Below are positions 53,531-62,710 of a DNA stretch of 64,000 nucleotides, piece after piece. Below the pieces are notes generated by a model that worked only from the letters and a program-made list of their open reading frames with translations, did no database searches and was not told the DNA's origin. Both the position numbers and the translations under genes were made by a program. Every line of letters begins with the position of its first letter. Positions within the stretch are counted from its first letter, which is position 1. Origin of the DNA: JBGTGG01 sp964398945 (GTDB lineage: Bacteria; Bacteroidota; Bacteroidia; Cytophagales; Cyclobacteriaceae); contig CAYNOT010000007.1 of assembly GCA_964398945.1 (NCBI GenBank), positions 62,001 to 126,000 of the forward strand, in the 5' to 3' direction.

Positions 53531-54070
53531 ATGAGAATCAGATTACTTGTTACATTAATCCTACTTGGAGTCGTTGGAGAAATTTACGCTTGTAAATGTG
53601 ACGGCACAGGGACAGTGAAGGGTTCGTTTATTAGTAGTGATGCAGTAATAAGTAGACGGGTTTTGAGCAAAGAGATAGTTCCGTATTCACAGACTATTAA
53701 CCAGGACAGTGTTTCAGCGATAAAAAGTCGACTTCAGGACGACAAACAAAAACTTCAATTTTTCGAAATGAATCACATCATCAAAATTGAATTAGAGATT
53801 GTTGAGAATTATAAAGGCACAAACCTTCGCGACACCGTGACTATTTATACTGCAATGAACAGCGCATCGTGTGGGTATAAATTTGACATAGGCACATCCT
53901 ACATAATTTACGCTTCAAAAAAGAGCTACATGGACTTTATGTTTATGGACAAGGTTGACAGGGACAAAGGATTGGAAATAGAAAACAGCTACTGGACAAG
54001 TATCTGTACAAGAACGACTGAGTACAACAACCTGGAGGCGGACGAATTGAAAGTATTAAAGAAAGAGTGA
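53531..54070 (+). CDS. Secreted NTR/TIMP-like domain protein
   Basis: A 179-residue protein with a signal peptide (1-20, ending IYA) followed at once by CKC, as in NTR/TIMP-like OB-fold domains. The rest fits that fold: FISSDAVISRRVLSKEIV, IKIELEIVENYKG, DTVTIYTAMNSASCGYKFDIGTSYIIYAS and a final Cys in SICTRT. Cys22, Cys24, Cys113 and Cys159 could make two disulfides. Role unknown. The TlpA-like gene follows on the same strand. Confidence 0.6.
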   Translation: MRIRLLVTLILLGVVGEIYACKCDGTGTVKGSFISSDAVISRRVLSKEIVPYSQTINQDSVSAIKSRLQDDKQKLQFFEMNHIIKIELEIVENYKGTNLRDTVTIYTAMNSASCGYKFDIGTSYIIYASKKSYMDFMFMDKVDRDKGLEIENSYWTSICTRTTEYNNLEADELKVLKKE

Positions 54071-54096
54071 GTTTAGCCAGCCAGCACGCAATAAAA

Positions 54097-54918
54097 ATGA
54101 AAACCCATAAATTAACCATCATTCTACTTCTCCTGATTTTCACCTTTTCATGTAGTGAAAAATCCGAAAAGAAAACAAGCAATAAAGAAATAGAAGTAGC
54201 AGAGGCTACTGAAATCTTAGACCCCAAGGTTAATCTCAACGAACTGAAAACTGATTTTAAAAAATGGTGGTCGTACCATTATTATACCGTTTCGCTGGCT
54301 TCAGATTTTACAGGTATAGATGAACAGGCAGACACGATTAACAAAAGACAGTTTTTGGATAAATTGGTTTCCGGCAAGTATATTCCGTTACGGCTAAAAT
54401 CAAATGACGGAGTAGAAACCTATAAACTTTTTGAAATTGATTACTTAGCAGACAAAAGCATTAGAGGTACGATTAAAAACGAATCAGCGTTAGCACTAAA
54501 ACATTTTAAAATGGAAGGGCTGTCCTTTCCCAAATTTGATTTTACTGACCTTAAAAATAATCGCTATACGAGTGAAAACACAAAAGGAAAAACCATCATC
54601 CTGAAAACCTGGTTTATAGGCTGTTCTGCTTGTGTAGCTGAATTTCCCGAGCTAAATGAATTGGTGAAAAAATACGAACAAAAAAATGATATAATTTTTG
54701 TGAGCTTAGCACAAGACGCTAAACCAGAATTAGAAAAATTCTTAAATAAGAAAGCATTTGAATACGTTGTGGTTCCTGACCAAACAGAATTTATAACCAA
54801 AAAATTAAAATTACAGGCTTATCCAACGCACATTATTATTGACGAAAAAGGAGCCATATTAAAAGTAGTCAGTAAAGCATCGGAATTGATTTCATTTCTT
54901 GAGCTGAGAAAAAACTGA
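54097..54918 (+). CDS. TlpA-like thioredoxin-fold lipoprotein
   Basis: About 273 residues from ATG 54097, which opens a lipoprotein signal (LLLLIFTFSC); a GTG at 54067 would overlap the previous gene and spoil it. The C-terminal AhpC/TSA-thioredoxin domain (about 155-270) carries the redox motif GCSAC in WFIGCSACVAEFPELNEL and a cis-Pro (AYPTHIIID). The N-terminal 130 residues are of unknown fold. Predicted periplasmic thiol-disulfide reductase or bacterioferritin-comigratory-like reductase. Confidence 0.82.
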   Translation: MKTHKLTIILLLLIFTFSCSEKSEKKTSNKEIEVAEATEILDPKVNLNELKTDFKKWWSYHYYTVSLASDFTGIDEQADTINKRQFLDKLVSGKYIPLRLKSNDGVETYKLFEIDYLADKSIRGTIKNESALALKHFKMEGLSFPKFDFTDLKNNRYTSENTKGKTIILKTWFIGCSACVAEFPELNELVKKYEQKNDIIFVSLAQDAKPELEKFLNKKAFEYVVVPDQTEFITKKLKLQAYPTHIIIDEKGAILKVVSKASELISFLELRKN

Positions 54919-55061
54919 TTGATAAAAAATTTTCCTCCGTCTCCTATATAAACTATACATCGGGGAGGTCTTTTCGGAAATAAGAACCACCCTGGTCGTT
55001 TGCGGTCATAAAAGACATTTCCCAATACGGGAACTTTTAACTACCTTTGACAAAATATTGG

Positions 55062-55358
55062 ATCTTGAGAGTAATTGCTAAGAAGGTTCTGCGAGAGTTT
55101 TGGACAAAGCATTCGGATTGTGACCAACAACTTAAATCCTGGTATCGAGAAGCTGTAAAAAGTGAGTGGAAAAACACCAATGCAATAAAGAAGGAATATC
55201 CTTCAGCAAGCATTCTTGGAGACAATAGAGTTGTTTTCAATATAAAAGGAAATAACTATCGTCTGATAGTTAAGATTAATTTCCACTATCAAATGATGTG
55301 GATACGATTTATTGGGACTCATAAAGAATATGACAAGGTGGACGCGAATAAAATTTGA
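55062..55358 (+). CDS. higB: HigB-type mRNA interferase toxin
   Basis: About 98 residues from TTG 55062, chosen because HigB proteins start MRVIAKK-LREFW; a further TTG at 55047 would add five atypical residues. The HigB_toxin features are LREFWTKHSDCDQQLKSWYREA, IKGNNYRLIVKINF and WIRFIGTHKEYDKVD at the end. It cleaves mRNA on the ribosome. The antitoxin gene follows five bases after the stop, in the inverted (toxin first) higBA order. Confidence 0.88.
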   Translation: MLRVIAKKVLREFWTKHSDCDQQLKSWYREAVKSEWKNTNAIKKEYPSASILGDNRVVFNIKGNNYRLIVKINFHYQMMWIRFIGTHKEYDKVDANKI

Positions 55359-55363
55359 TTACT

Positions 55364-55720
55364 ATGAAATTAAAACCGATAAAGACGAAAAAAGATTACC
55401 AACAAGCACTGGATAGGCTTGCGCTAATTTTTGATGCTAAAAAGGGTACTTCACAAGGAGATGAACTTGAGATATTAGGAATATTGATTGACCAATATGA
55501 ACATGAACATTTTCCAATCGACTTGCCTGACCCTATTGAAGCCATTAAATTCAGAATGGAGCAACTTGGATACACGCAGACGGATTTGGCGAAGGTTGTA
55601 GGACTAAAAAGCCGTGCAAGTGAAATATTGAGTGGAAAGAGAAAATTATCATTGGACATGATCAGACAACTTCATGAAAAATTGAATATTCCGACTGATG
55701 TTTTAATCCAGGCGTATTAA
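55364..55720 (+). CDS. higA: HigA-type antitoxin
   Basis: About 118 residues from ATG 55364. The N-terminal part (IKTKKDYQQALDRLALIFDAKKG, DELEILGILIDQYE) matches HigA proteins that bind HigB, and the C-terminal XRE helix-turn-helix (MEQLGYTQTDLAKVVGLKSRASEILSGKRKLSL) binds the operator. It neutralises HigB and represses the operon. The pair is an isolated accessory unit. Confidence 0.88.
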   Translation: MKLKPIKTKKDYQQALDRLALIFDAKKGTSQGDELEILGILIDQYEHEHFPIDLPDPIEAIKFRMEQLGYTQTDLAKVVGLKSRASEILSGKRKLSLDMIRQLHEKLNIPTDVLIQAY

Positions 55721-55764
55721 GCTACACAAAGTCCTTTGGAAAAGCTGAAAATTTCAGTTTAAAT

Positions 55765-57012
55765 TTATCCAGTAAGATTCTGCCCAACATAATGCATCAC
55801 CGTTGCCTTTTCAGGACGAAGCATTTGCAATGCCATTCGCTTTATATCCGCTGCGCTAACGTTTTTGATCAACCCACTCTCACGGTTGATCAAATTGGCA
55901 TCACCCGATAAAGAAGCAAAAGCCAACCCCATTGCGCGGTTCATCACTTCTGTTTCGCCAAACACAATGGTGGACTCCGCCTGGTTTTTTACCTTCTCCA
56001 ATTCCCGGTCTTCTACACCTTCCTGAACAAACTGTTCGATCACTTCAAAAACACGTTGCTCGGCCTGTTCAATCGTTACACCTTCTTTCACCCTGCCACT
56101 AATGATCAACATACCGGGATCTATCGTTCCCATCACATAACCGGAGATGGAAGAAAAAACCTCTTGCTCATTAACAAGCTTGCTATACAACCGGCTCGAT
56201 TCACCGCGCCCCAGTATATCGCTCATCAAGTCGGCACCATAATAATCCCGGTCAAACCTGCCGGGCATCGGAAAGCCCATATAAAGCGCATCGGCCGGAA
56301 CATCCGCTTCCACTTTCAGGAATCGTCTTTCCGTTTGCGGAAGCTCTTCAGGAAGTTCCCTTTTCTTTTTTGTGCCGGAAGGGATCGGGCCAAACCATTT
56401 TTCTGCCAGCTTCTTAACATGGTTGGTTTCTACATTTCCGGCCACCACCAACACCGCATTGTTGGGAACGTAATGGGTAAAGAAAAAACCTGTTACATCC
56501 TCCATCGTGGCATCTTCAATATGGCTGATTTCTTTCCCGATGGTAGCCCATTTATACGGATGCCTTTTATAGGCCAGCGGTCTGAACTTCAACCACACAT
56601 CCCCGTAAGGTTGGTTTAAATAACGCTGCTTGAATTCTTCGATCACCACTTTGCGCTGCACTTCCAACACGTTGGGATCAAACGACAAACTCAACATCCG
56701 GTCCGACTCCAGCCAAAAACCGGTTTCCAAATTGGCAGCCGGAAGTGTTAAATAATAATTGGTAATGTCCGTGTTCGTAAACGCATTGTTCTCCCCGCCT
56801 ACCCGTTGCAACGGTTCATCATAATTCGGAATGTTGATCGATCCGCCAAACATCAAATGCTCAAACAAATGTGCAAAACCCGTTTTGTTTTCATCCTCAT
56901 CGCGGGAACCGACATCATATAAAATATTCATCACCGCAATCTGTACCGTTGGGTCTTCATGCACAATTACTTTTAAACCGTTGGAAAGTGTAAACTCGTT
57001 GAATTGAACCAT
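55765..57012 (-). CDS. M16 family zinc metallopeptidase
   Basis: A 415-residue protein. The inverted zinc motif HLFEH (48-52) is intact, with further conserved Glu near 130 in VVIEEFKQRYLNQPYG. The N-terminal catalytic domain (about 10-155) and the substrate-binding M16_C domain (about 165-345, beginning NNAVLVVAGNV) are present. No signal peptide is seen, so it is probably cytoplasmic, like PqqL/YmxG-type processing peptidases. Many Bacteroidota have a second inactive M16 half next to it; none is adjacent here. Confidence 0.87.
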   Translation of the reverse strand: MVQFNEFTLSNGLKVIVHEDPTVQIAVMNILYDVGSRDEDENKTGFAHLFEHLMFGGSINIPNYDEPLQRVGGENNAFTNTDITNYYLTLPAANLETGFWLESDRMLSLSFDPNVLEVQRKVVIEEFKQRYLNQPYGDVWLKFRPLAYKRHPYKWATIGKEISHIEDATMEDVTGFFFTHYVPNNAVLVVAGNVETNHVKKLAEKWFGPIPSGTKKKRELPEELPQTERRFLKVEADVPADALYMGFPMPGRFDRDYYGADLMSDILGRGESSRLYSKLVNEQEVFSSISGYVMGTIDPGMLIISGRVKEGVTIEQAEQRVFEVIEQFVQEGVEDRELEKVKNQAESTIVFGETEVMNRAMGLAFASLSGDANLINRESGLIKNVSAADIKRMALQMLRPEKATVMHYVGQNLTG

Positions 57013-57123
57013 AGCGCAAAAGTAAACCTTTCAAGGGAATGTCAGGCAACCCTGTTTTTTTATGTGCAACTGCAATTCAACAGCAAAGGGTTTAAAAGAG
57101 TTATGATAAAAACACCAAGATTG

Positions 57124-57131
57124 TAGGTTTG
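57124..57131 (+). promoter_or_regulatory. Candidate -7 box of the E1 gene
   Basis: TAGGTTTG fits TAnnTTTG and is followed by C. Transcription would start near 57138, downstream of the GTG at 57133, which supports ATG 57172 as the start codon. Confidence 0.45.
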
Positions 57132-57171
57132 CGTGAGCCCAACTTTTAACTTGGCGCCACAATTTATTCGT

Positions 57172-59151
57172 ATGCATTTCGATCGGAAAAACCACAGTGA
57201 TAAAGTACTAAAAGAACTTTTTGAAGCGCTCCTTTTTCCAAGGATGATTGAGGAGAAGATGCTGATCCTGCTCCGCCAGAATAAAATCAGCAAATGGTTT
57301 AGCGGGATTGGCCAGGAGGCAACCGCTGTGGGCATCACACTTGCACTGGAAGCGGATGAATACATCCTGCCGATGCACCGGAACCTGGGTGTTTTTACCG
57401 GAAGGAAAGTCCCCTTTGACCGCTTGTTTGCACAGTGGCAAGGGACAATGAAAGGGTACACGAAAGGCCGCGACCGTTCTTTTCATTTTGGTTCGAACGA
57501 ACATCATATCGTGGGCATGATTTCGCACCTCGGCCCTCAAAATGGAATTGCCGATGGAATTGCCCTGGCAACCAAACTTAAAAAGGAAAACAAAGTCACC
57601 GTAGTTTTTAATGGTGATGGCGGAACAAGTGAAGGTGATTTTCACGAAGCAATTAACACCGCAGCCGTTTGGGAATTACCGGTAATTTTTGTGGTGGAAA
57701 ACAATGGCTACGGCCTATCAACACCCAGCAGTGAACAATTTCGTTGTGCAAGTTTTATCGACAAGGCCATTGGCTATGGAATGGAAGGTGTGCAGGTGGA
57801 TGGCAACAATATCCTGGACGTATATGATACAGTAAAAAAATATGCATCCAGCATGCGCGAAAACCCGCGGCCGATTTTATTGGAAGCTATGACGTTTCGC
57901 ATGCGCGGACATGAAGAAGCATCCGGGACAAAGTATGTTCCGAAAGACCTCATGGAAACCTGGGCCAAGAAAGACCCCATTGAAAACTATCAACGGTTTC
58001 TTCTCGAAGAAAAAGTGATCGATGAAAAGTACATCGACACACTCCGCAAGAAATTAAAAAAAGAAATCGATACCGGAATTCAAATCGGCAATCAGGAAAC
58101 GTACCCGGAAGCAGATACCCAGCGGGAGGTGGATGACATGTTTGCCCCATTCACGCAACAGGTCATTTCACCGGCTTCAGATGCAAGTTCAGAAAAAAGA
58201 TTTATTGATGCGATCAGCGATGCCCTTCGGCAAAGTATGGAACGGTTTCCGGAGTTGGTGTTGATGGGCCAGGATATTGCCGAGTATGGCGGTGCATTTA
58301 AAATCACCGATGGTTTTGTCGCACAGTTTGGGAAAGAACGCGTGCGCAATACACCGTTGTGTGAAGCAGCAATTGTTGGCGCGGCACTTGGGCTTTCCGT
58401 AAAAGGAATGAAAGCCATGATGGAAATGCAGTTTGCCGATTTCGTTACGGAAGGTTTTAATCAAATTGTGAACAACCTTGCAAAAATCCATTGGCGCTGG
58501 GGGCAAAAAGCAGATGTGGTGATTCGGATGCCAACAGGTGCGGGAACGGCTGCGGGCCCGTTTCACAGTCAATCGAATGAAGCGTGGTTTTTCCATACAC
58601 CCGGATTGAAAATTGTTTACCCCTCCAATCCTTACGATGCAAAAGGATTGTTGAACGCAGCGCTCGAAGATCCCAATCCGTATTTATATTTCGAACATAA
58701 AGTTTTGTACCGCTCCATTAAAGATGTAATTCCAGATGATTACTACACTATAGAAATTGGAAAAGCAAAACTGGAAACCGAAGGCGATAACCTTTCCATC
58801 ATTACGTATGGCATGGGCGTGCATTGGGCAAAAGAAATCATGGGCCAACTTCCGGATATCAATGCCGATATTTTGGATCTGCGCACATTACTTCCATGGG
58901 ACAAAGAGGCTGTGGAAGAAACCGTGAAGAAAACCAACCGCGTGATTGTTCTCCATGAAGATACATTGACCGGGGGAATTGGTGGTGAAATTGCAGCGTG
59001 GATTGGTGAACATCTGTTTCAATACCTGGATGCGCCCGTGATGCGGGTTGCCAGTTTGGATACTGCGATTCCATTTGCACCTACCCTCGAACAAAATTTC
59101 CTTGCGAAAAGAAAATTAAAAGGAAAAATTGAAGAACTTGTTAATTACTAA
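57172..59151 (+). CDS. 2-oxoacid dehydrogenase E1, fused alpha and beta subunits
   Basis: About 659 residues from ATG 57172 (a GTG at 57133 would lie too near the likely promoter). The alpha half (about 1-325) has the ThDP motif GDGGTSEGDFHEAINTAAVW and NNGYGLSTPSSEQF; the beta half (about 345-655) has MGQDIAEYGGAFK, EAAIVGAALG, and HSQSNEAWFFHTPGLKIVYPS. It decarboxylates pyruvate or branched-chain 2-oxoacids and reduces the lipoyl group of E2. Fused E1 proteins are normal in Bacteroidota. No E2 or E3 lies beside it, so the substrate is unresolved. Confidence 0.9.
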   Translation: MHFDRKNHSDKVLKELFEALLFPRMIEEKMLILLRQNKISKWFSGIGQEATAVGITLALEADEYILPMHRNLGVFTGRKVPFDRLFAQWQGTMKGYTKGRDRSFHFGSNEHHIVGMISHLGPQNGIADGIALATKLKKENKVTVVFNGDGGTSEGDFHEAINTAAVWELPVIFVVENNGYGLSTPSSEQFRCASFIDKAIGYGMEGVQVDGNNILDVYDTVKKYASSMRENPRPILLEAMTFRMRGHEEASGTKYVPKDLMETWAKKDPIENYQRFLLEEKVIDEKYIDTLRKKLKKEIDTGIQIGNQETYPEADTQREVDDMFAPFTQQVISPASDASSEKRFIDAISDALRQSMERFPELVLMGQDIAEYGGAFKITDGFVAQFGKERVRNTPLCEAAIVGAALGLSVKGMKAMMEMQFADFVTEGFNQIVNNLAKIHWRWGQKADVVIRMPTGAGTAAGPFHSQSNEAWFFHTPGLKIVYPSNPYDAKGLLNAALEDPNPYLYFEHKVLYRSIKDVIPDDYYTIEIGKAKLETEGDNLSIITYGMGVHWAKEIMGQLPDINADILDLRTLLPWDKEAVEETVKKTNRVIVLHEDTLTGGIGGEIAAWIGEHLFQYLDAPVMRVASLDTAIPFAPTLEQNFLAKRKLKGKIEELVNY

Positions 59152-59319
59152 TTTTAAAATTTCTGATTGCTAATTGAAAAGGATCATGATTAAATTTGTG
59201 CTTCCTTTGCTCTCTTTCATGAAGGGTTCTAAGATCGTTCGCATTCTTCGTTAATAATTGGGAAAGAGTTTCTTTCTGCACTGAATAAGTGCTAATATTA
59301 TCATTGTTGATAAAATATT

Positions 59320-61341
59320 TTGGCTTCACAATTACAACTCATCAAAGACGATCCCTGGCTTGCCCCGTATGAGGGCGACCTCACTACACGCCATCAATAC
59401 TTCCAATCAAAATTTCAAGCGATTCTAAAAGCGCACAAGTCGTTAAAAGATTTTGCTAGCCGTCATCACGAACTTGGTTTTCAATACAACAAAAAAGAAA
59501 AAGGTTGGTGGTACAAAGAATGGGCACCGGAGGCGCAACAACTTTTTCTGATCGGGGATTTTAATAATTGGAATCAGGATTCACATCCGCTAACAAAAGA
59601 CGAAAAAGGAATCTGGTCAATTTTTATTTCGGATGAAAAAAATGAACGGACATTAAAGCATGAACAGCTTGTAAAAATCCGGGTTGTCAACAAACGAGGA
59701 GAATCCACAGATCGTATTCCAGCCTACATAAAACGAGCCGTTCAAAATCCGGAGACCTATGATTTTGCCGGGCAAATCTGGGCACCGGAAAAACCATTCC
59801 GCTGGACCGACAAGAAATTTGATGTGTCAAAAATCAAGCATCCCATTATTTACGAATGCCACCTGGGACTGGCGCAAGAGAAAGAAGGTGTAGGTACTTT
59901 TCGTGAATTTGCTGACAATATTTTGCTACGCATCCATGCATTGGGATACAACTGCATTCAGATGATGGCGATTAAAGAACATCCGTATTACGGTTCTTTT
60001 GGGTATCATGTGTCCAATTATTTTGCGCCTTCTTCCCGATTCGGCACGCCTGAAGACTTAAAATATTTGATAAACAAATCACACAACCTTGGCATAGCGG
60101 TGATCATGGACATGGTGCATTCACATGCCGTGAAAAACCTGGCGGAAGGCTTGAATGATTTTGATGGTTCGGGCCACCAGTATTTTCATGAAGGCGGTCG
60201 AGGGTATCATACCGGGTGGGATTCTAAACTTTTCGATTATGGAAAAGAAGAAGTACTTCGCTTCTTGCTTTCCAACATTCAGTATTGGATTGAAGAATTT
60301 CACTTTGACGGTTATCGATACGATGGTGTTACTTCCATGTTGTACCACCATCATGGTGATATGGTTTCGTTTGATCATTACGATAAATATTTTAAAGAAG
60401 GTGTTGATTGGGATTCAATTGTGTATTTGCAATTGGCCAACACATTGATCCATGAACGAAAAGAGAATGCCATCAGCATTGCCGAAGACATGAGCGGTAT
60501 GCCGGGAATGTGCCGCTTGGTAAGCGAAGGCGGCATCGGTTTTGATTATCGGTTGGGCATGGGCATCCCTGATTATTGGATCAAATTATTGAAACACACC
60601 CGTGATGAAGATTGGAACCTCCATGAATTGTGGAATGTATTGAGCAACCGAAGGGACAAAGAAAAAACTATTGCATACGCTGAATCGCACGACCAGGCGC
60701 TGGTCGGTGACAAGACACTTGCGTTTTGGCTGATGGACAAAGAAATGTATTGGCACATGTCGGTTGGCGATGACAACATCGTTATTGATCGTGGCATTGC
60801 GTTGCACAAAATGATCCGGTTGATCACCAGCACCGTTGGCGGGGAAGGGTATTTGAATTTTATCGGCAATGAATTTGGCCATCCGGAATGGATCGACTTT
60901 CCGCGGGAGAACAATGGCTGGAGTTATCAGTATGCGCGCAGGCAATGGTCGTTGGTTGACAATCCTGATTTAAAATATATATCCTTAAATGAGTTTGATA
61001 AACAAATGATTGCGCTTCTCCGAGAGAAAAATGTTTTGGGAGCAATCCCGGCACGGCAATTAAACATGGACGAAACGAACAAAGTGATTGTCTATGAAAG
61101 GGCCAACCTTATTTTTGTTTTCAACTTTAGCGGTGACCGCTCCATTCCGGATTACAAATTTTTCGTTCCGAAAACAGGAAAATACACGGTGATACTTTCT
61201 TCCGATGCTGCTTCCTTTGGTGGCCATAACCGGATTGACCTTTCCACGGAATACTTTACTGATAAGGATGAACATGGAAACAATCAGCTATCGATTTATT
61301 GCACATCAAGAACAGCGTTGGTTTTCGCGTTGATTGAATAG
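59320..61341 (+). CDS. glgB: Glycogen branching enzyme, eukaryote-like GH13
   Basis: A 673-residue enzyme. N-terminal helical and CBM48 part (about 1-150, with DPWLAPYEGDLTTRHQ and the FNNWNQDSHPL segment), GH13 barrel (about 190-540) with DMVHSHA, catalytic Asp in GYRYDGVTSMLYHHHG (near 333), catalytic Glu in IAEDMSGMPG (near 389) and ESHDQALVGDK (near 464), then the C-terminal beta domain. It transfers glucan chains to alpha-1,6 branches. These segments are closer in type to animal and plant branching enzymes than to the longer GlgB of E. coli. The start is TTG 59320, preceded by no usable ATG. Confidence 0.92.
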   Translation: MASQLQLIKDDPWLAPYEGDLTTRHQYFQSKFQAILKAHKSLKDFASRHHELGFQYNKKEKGWWYKEWAPEAQQLFLIGDFNNWNQDSHPLTKDEKGIWSIFISDEKNERTLKHEQLVKIRVVNKRGESTDRIPAYIKRAVQNPETYDFAGQIWAPEKPFRWTDKKFDVSKIKHPIIYECHLGLAQEKEGVGTFREFADNILLRIHALGYNCIQMMAIKEHPYYGSFGYHVSNYFAPSSRFGTPEDLKYLINKSHNLGIAVIMDMVHSHAVKNLAEGLNDFDGSGHQYFHEGGRGYHTGWDSKLFDYGKEEVLRFLLSNIQYWIEEFHFDGYRYDGVTSMLYHHHGDMVSFDHYDKYFKEGVDWDSIVYLQLANTLIHERKENAISIAEDMSGMPGMCRLVSEGGIGFDYRLGMGIPDYWIKLLKHTRDEDWNLHELWNVLSNRRDKEKTIAYAESHDQALVGDKTLAFWLMDKEMYWHMSVGDDNIVIDRGIALHKMIRLITSTVGGEGYLNFIGNEFGHPEWIDFPRENNGWSYQYARRQWSLVDNPDLKYISLNEFDKQMIALLREKNVLGAIPARQLNMDETNKVIVYERANLIFVFNFSGDRSIPDYKFFVPKTGKYTVILSSDAASFGGHNRIDLSTEYFTDKDEHGNNQLSIYCTSRTALVFALIE

Positions 61342-61373
61342 ATACAAACACCCGGGTTTGTGTCATTGCAAAC

Positions 61374-61415
61374 CTTTGTAGATGGTCTGTGAAGACACAG
61401 ACCATGGGGAAAGGA
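61374..61415. repeat. Direct repeat with hairpin, left copy
   Basis: Contains a perfect 10-bp hairpin, ATGGTCTGTG-AAGA-CACAGACCAT (61382-61405). A second copy (62141-62180) with a 2-bp loss lies on the other side of the VapBC pair. Such palindromes recur in Bacteroidota genomes, and this one may also end the glgB transcript. Confidence 0.6.
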
Positions 61416-61509
61416 TTAAATTCTTTATAATTCCGGCACTAACAAGACATGATGATTTTCAAACATTGTCCTGTTATTTCCATTCATTTATTTTGTTTAA
61501 ATTGCTATT

Positions 61510-61728
61510 ATGATTACAAAAGAGGAATTGAAAAAAGAGGTTGATAAACTCCCAGAGAATTTAGTGGAAGAAGTATATACTTCGCTACAACAGATCAAGC
61601 AGCAACGTAAAAATCAGCCCGTAAAAGATACTTTTAGCAAATGGAAACAAAACCTAAACAAATTCACTCCTGATTTTATGTCTGACCGCGATCAATCATT
61701 TAACCAATCAAGGGAATCACTGGATTGA
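61510..61728 (+). CDS. VapB-like antitoxin
   Basis: A 72-residue protein starting MITKEELKKEVDKLPENLVEEVYTSL, a helical DUF2281-like opening common to antitoxins next to VapC genes, and an acidic C-terminal tail (MSDRDQSFNQSRESLD) for toxin binding. Its stop overlaps the vapC ATG by one base (TGATG). The antitoxin frame is intact although the toxin is broken. Confidence 0.7.
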   Translation: MITKEELKKEVDKLPENLVEEVYTSLQQIKQQRKNQPVKDTFSKWKQNLNKFTPDFMSDRDQSFNQSRESLD

Positions 61729-62130
61729 TGAGCTACCTGCTTGACACCAAATATCTGTATCTATATTATTAAAAGGAAACCTCCAATGGTCCTCGAATAC
61801 TTTGACCAAATTCCTTACCACCAGCTATACCTTTCTTCCATCACTGTAGCGGAACTTGAGTATGGTGTACGAAAGAGTTCTTACCCTGATAAAAACCAGT
61901 CAGCTCTTCAGGATTTTTTAACACTATTCACTATTCTTAATTTTGATCGTGAAGCAACACGCACATACGGAATTGTCCGCAGCGAATTGGAAAAAAAAGG
62001 GAACATTATTGGGCCTTTAGATATGTTGATCGCTGCTCATGCAAAAAGCCTGGGATTTACATTAGTAACGAACAACGAAAAGGAGTTCAGAAAAGTCAAT
62101 GGATTAAAAATAGAAAATTGGACGAAATAA
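61728..62130 (+). pseudogene. VapC toxin gene with N-terminal frameshift
   Basis: From ATG 61728 the frame gives MSYLLDTK and then leaves the PIN sequence, stopping at 61770. One extra A in the run 61749-61751 explains this: without it the sequence reads MSYLLDTNICIYIIKRKPP and continues through the VapC domain (SSITVAELEYG, GPLDMLIAAHAKSLGFTLVTNNEKEF) to 62130. Read alone from TTG 61741, the protein lacks the first catalytic Asp. The toxin is therefore probably inactive, unless the extra base is a sequencing error. Confidence 0.78.
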
Positions 62131-62140
62131 CCCTAGCCTT

Positions 62141-62180
62141 CTTTGTTGATGGTCTGTGAAGACACTCCATGGGAAAAGAA
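62141..62180. repeat. Direct repeat with hairpin, right copy
   Basis: Matches 61374-61415 except for a 2-bp loss that spoils the hairpin and a few substitutions. With the left copy it brackets the VapBC pair (about 770 bp between copies). Confidence 0.6.
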
Positions 62181-62282
62181 TAAACACAGATTGACTAAGG
62201 CTTTGGACGGTTTAACATCCAGTTGATTTTCGTTCAAGGAATAGCTATTCGATGTCGGTACGCTGCTTATATTTGCACTGAA

Positions 62283-62684
62283 ATGAATGTGGATCGGATA
62301 CGTAAAGTCGTTATTAGGAATAAAGAAATTGTGGCCATTGATTACTCAGGGCTGAAAGAACCTGGTATGATCAACCTGGCAACAGAAGCCAAAGAATTCA
62401 TTACAAAGACTTCCGGCCCCAAGCTAATTATCAACAACTTTAAAAATACATACATTACTTCCGGTTATGTTCGGCATATGGAAGGTGATGCAGCAAGTGT
62501 AAAACCCTTCATTGCCCGCAATGCCCTGATAGGGCTCAACACTCCCAAGATGATGATTTTAAAGGGGTTCAACCTGTTCTTTGGTACTGATTTCCGGGCA
62601 TTTTCAACCGAACGGGAAGCTATTGAATATTTAATCGAAGAACCTGTTGACGAAGAATTGAATGCACTATTCACTTCTGAGTGA
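62283..62684 (+). CDS. Hypothetical STAS/SpoIIAA-like protein
   Basis: About 133 residues from ATG 62283 (MNVDRIRKVVIRNKEIVAIDYSGL); the frame is open further upstream but lacks coding character. The pattern of strands and helices (IVAIDYSGLKEP, GPKLIINNF, APFIARNALIGL-like stretch, then FRAFSTEREAIEYLIEE) resembles STAS/SpoIIAA-like single-domain proteins common in Cytophagales. No catalytic residue stands out. It converges on the GH57-like gene. Confidence 0.55.
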   Translation: MNVDRIRKVVIRNKEIVAIDYSGLKEPGMINLATEAKEFITKTSGPKLIINNFKNTYITSGYVRHMEGDAASVKPFIARNALIGLNTPKMMILKGFNLFFGTDFRAFSTEREAIEYLIEEPVDEELNALFTSE

Positions 62685-62710
62685 GCGCTTCCTTTATATT
62701 TCTATAGAAA

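Noticed and set aside
59141..59329. 62-codon minus-strand frame between the E1 gene and glgB
   Set aside because: Low-complexity, overlaps both neighbours' ends and shows no recognised features.
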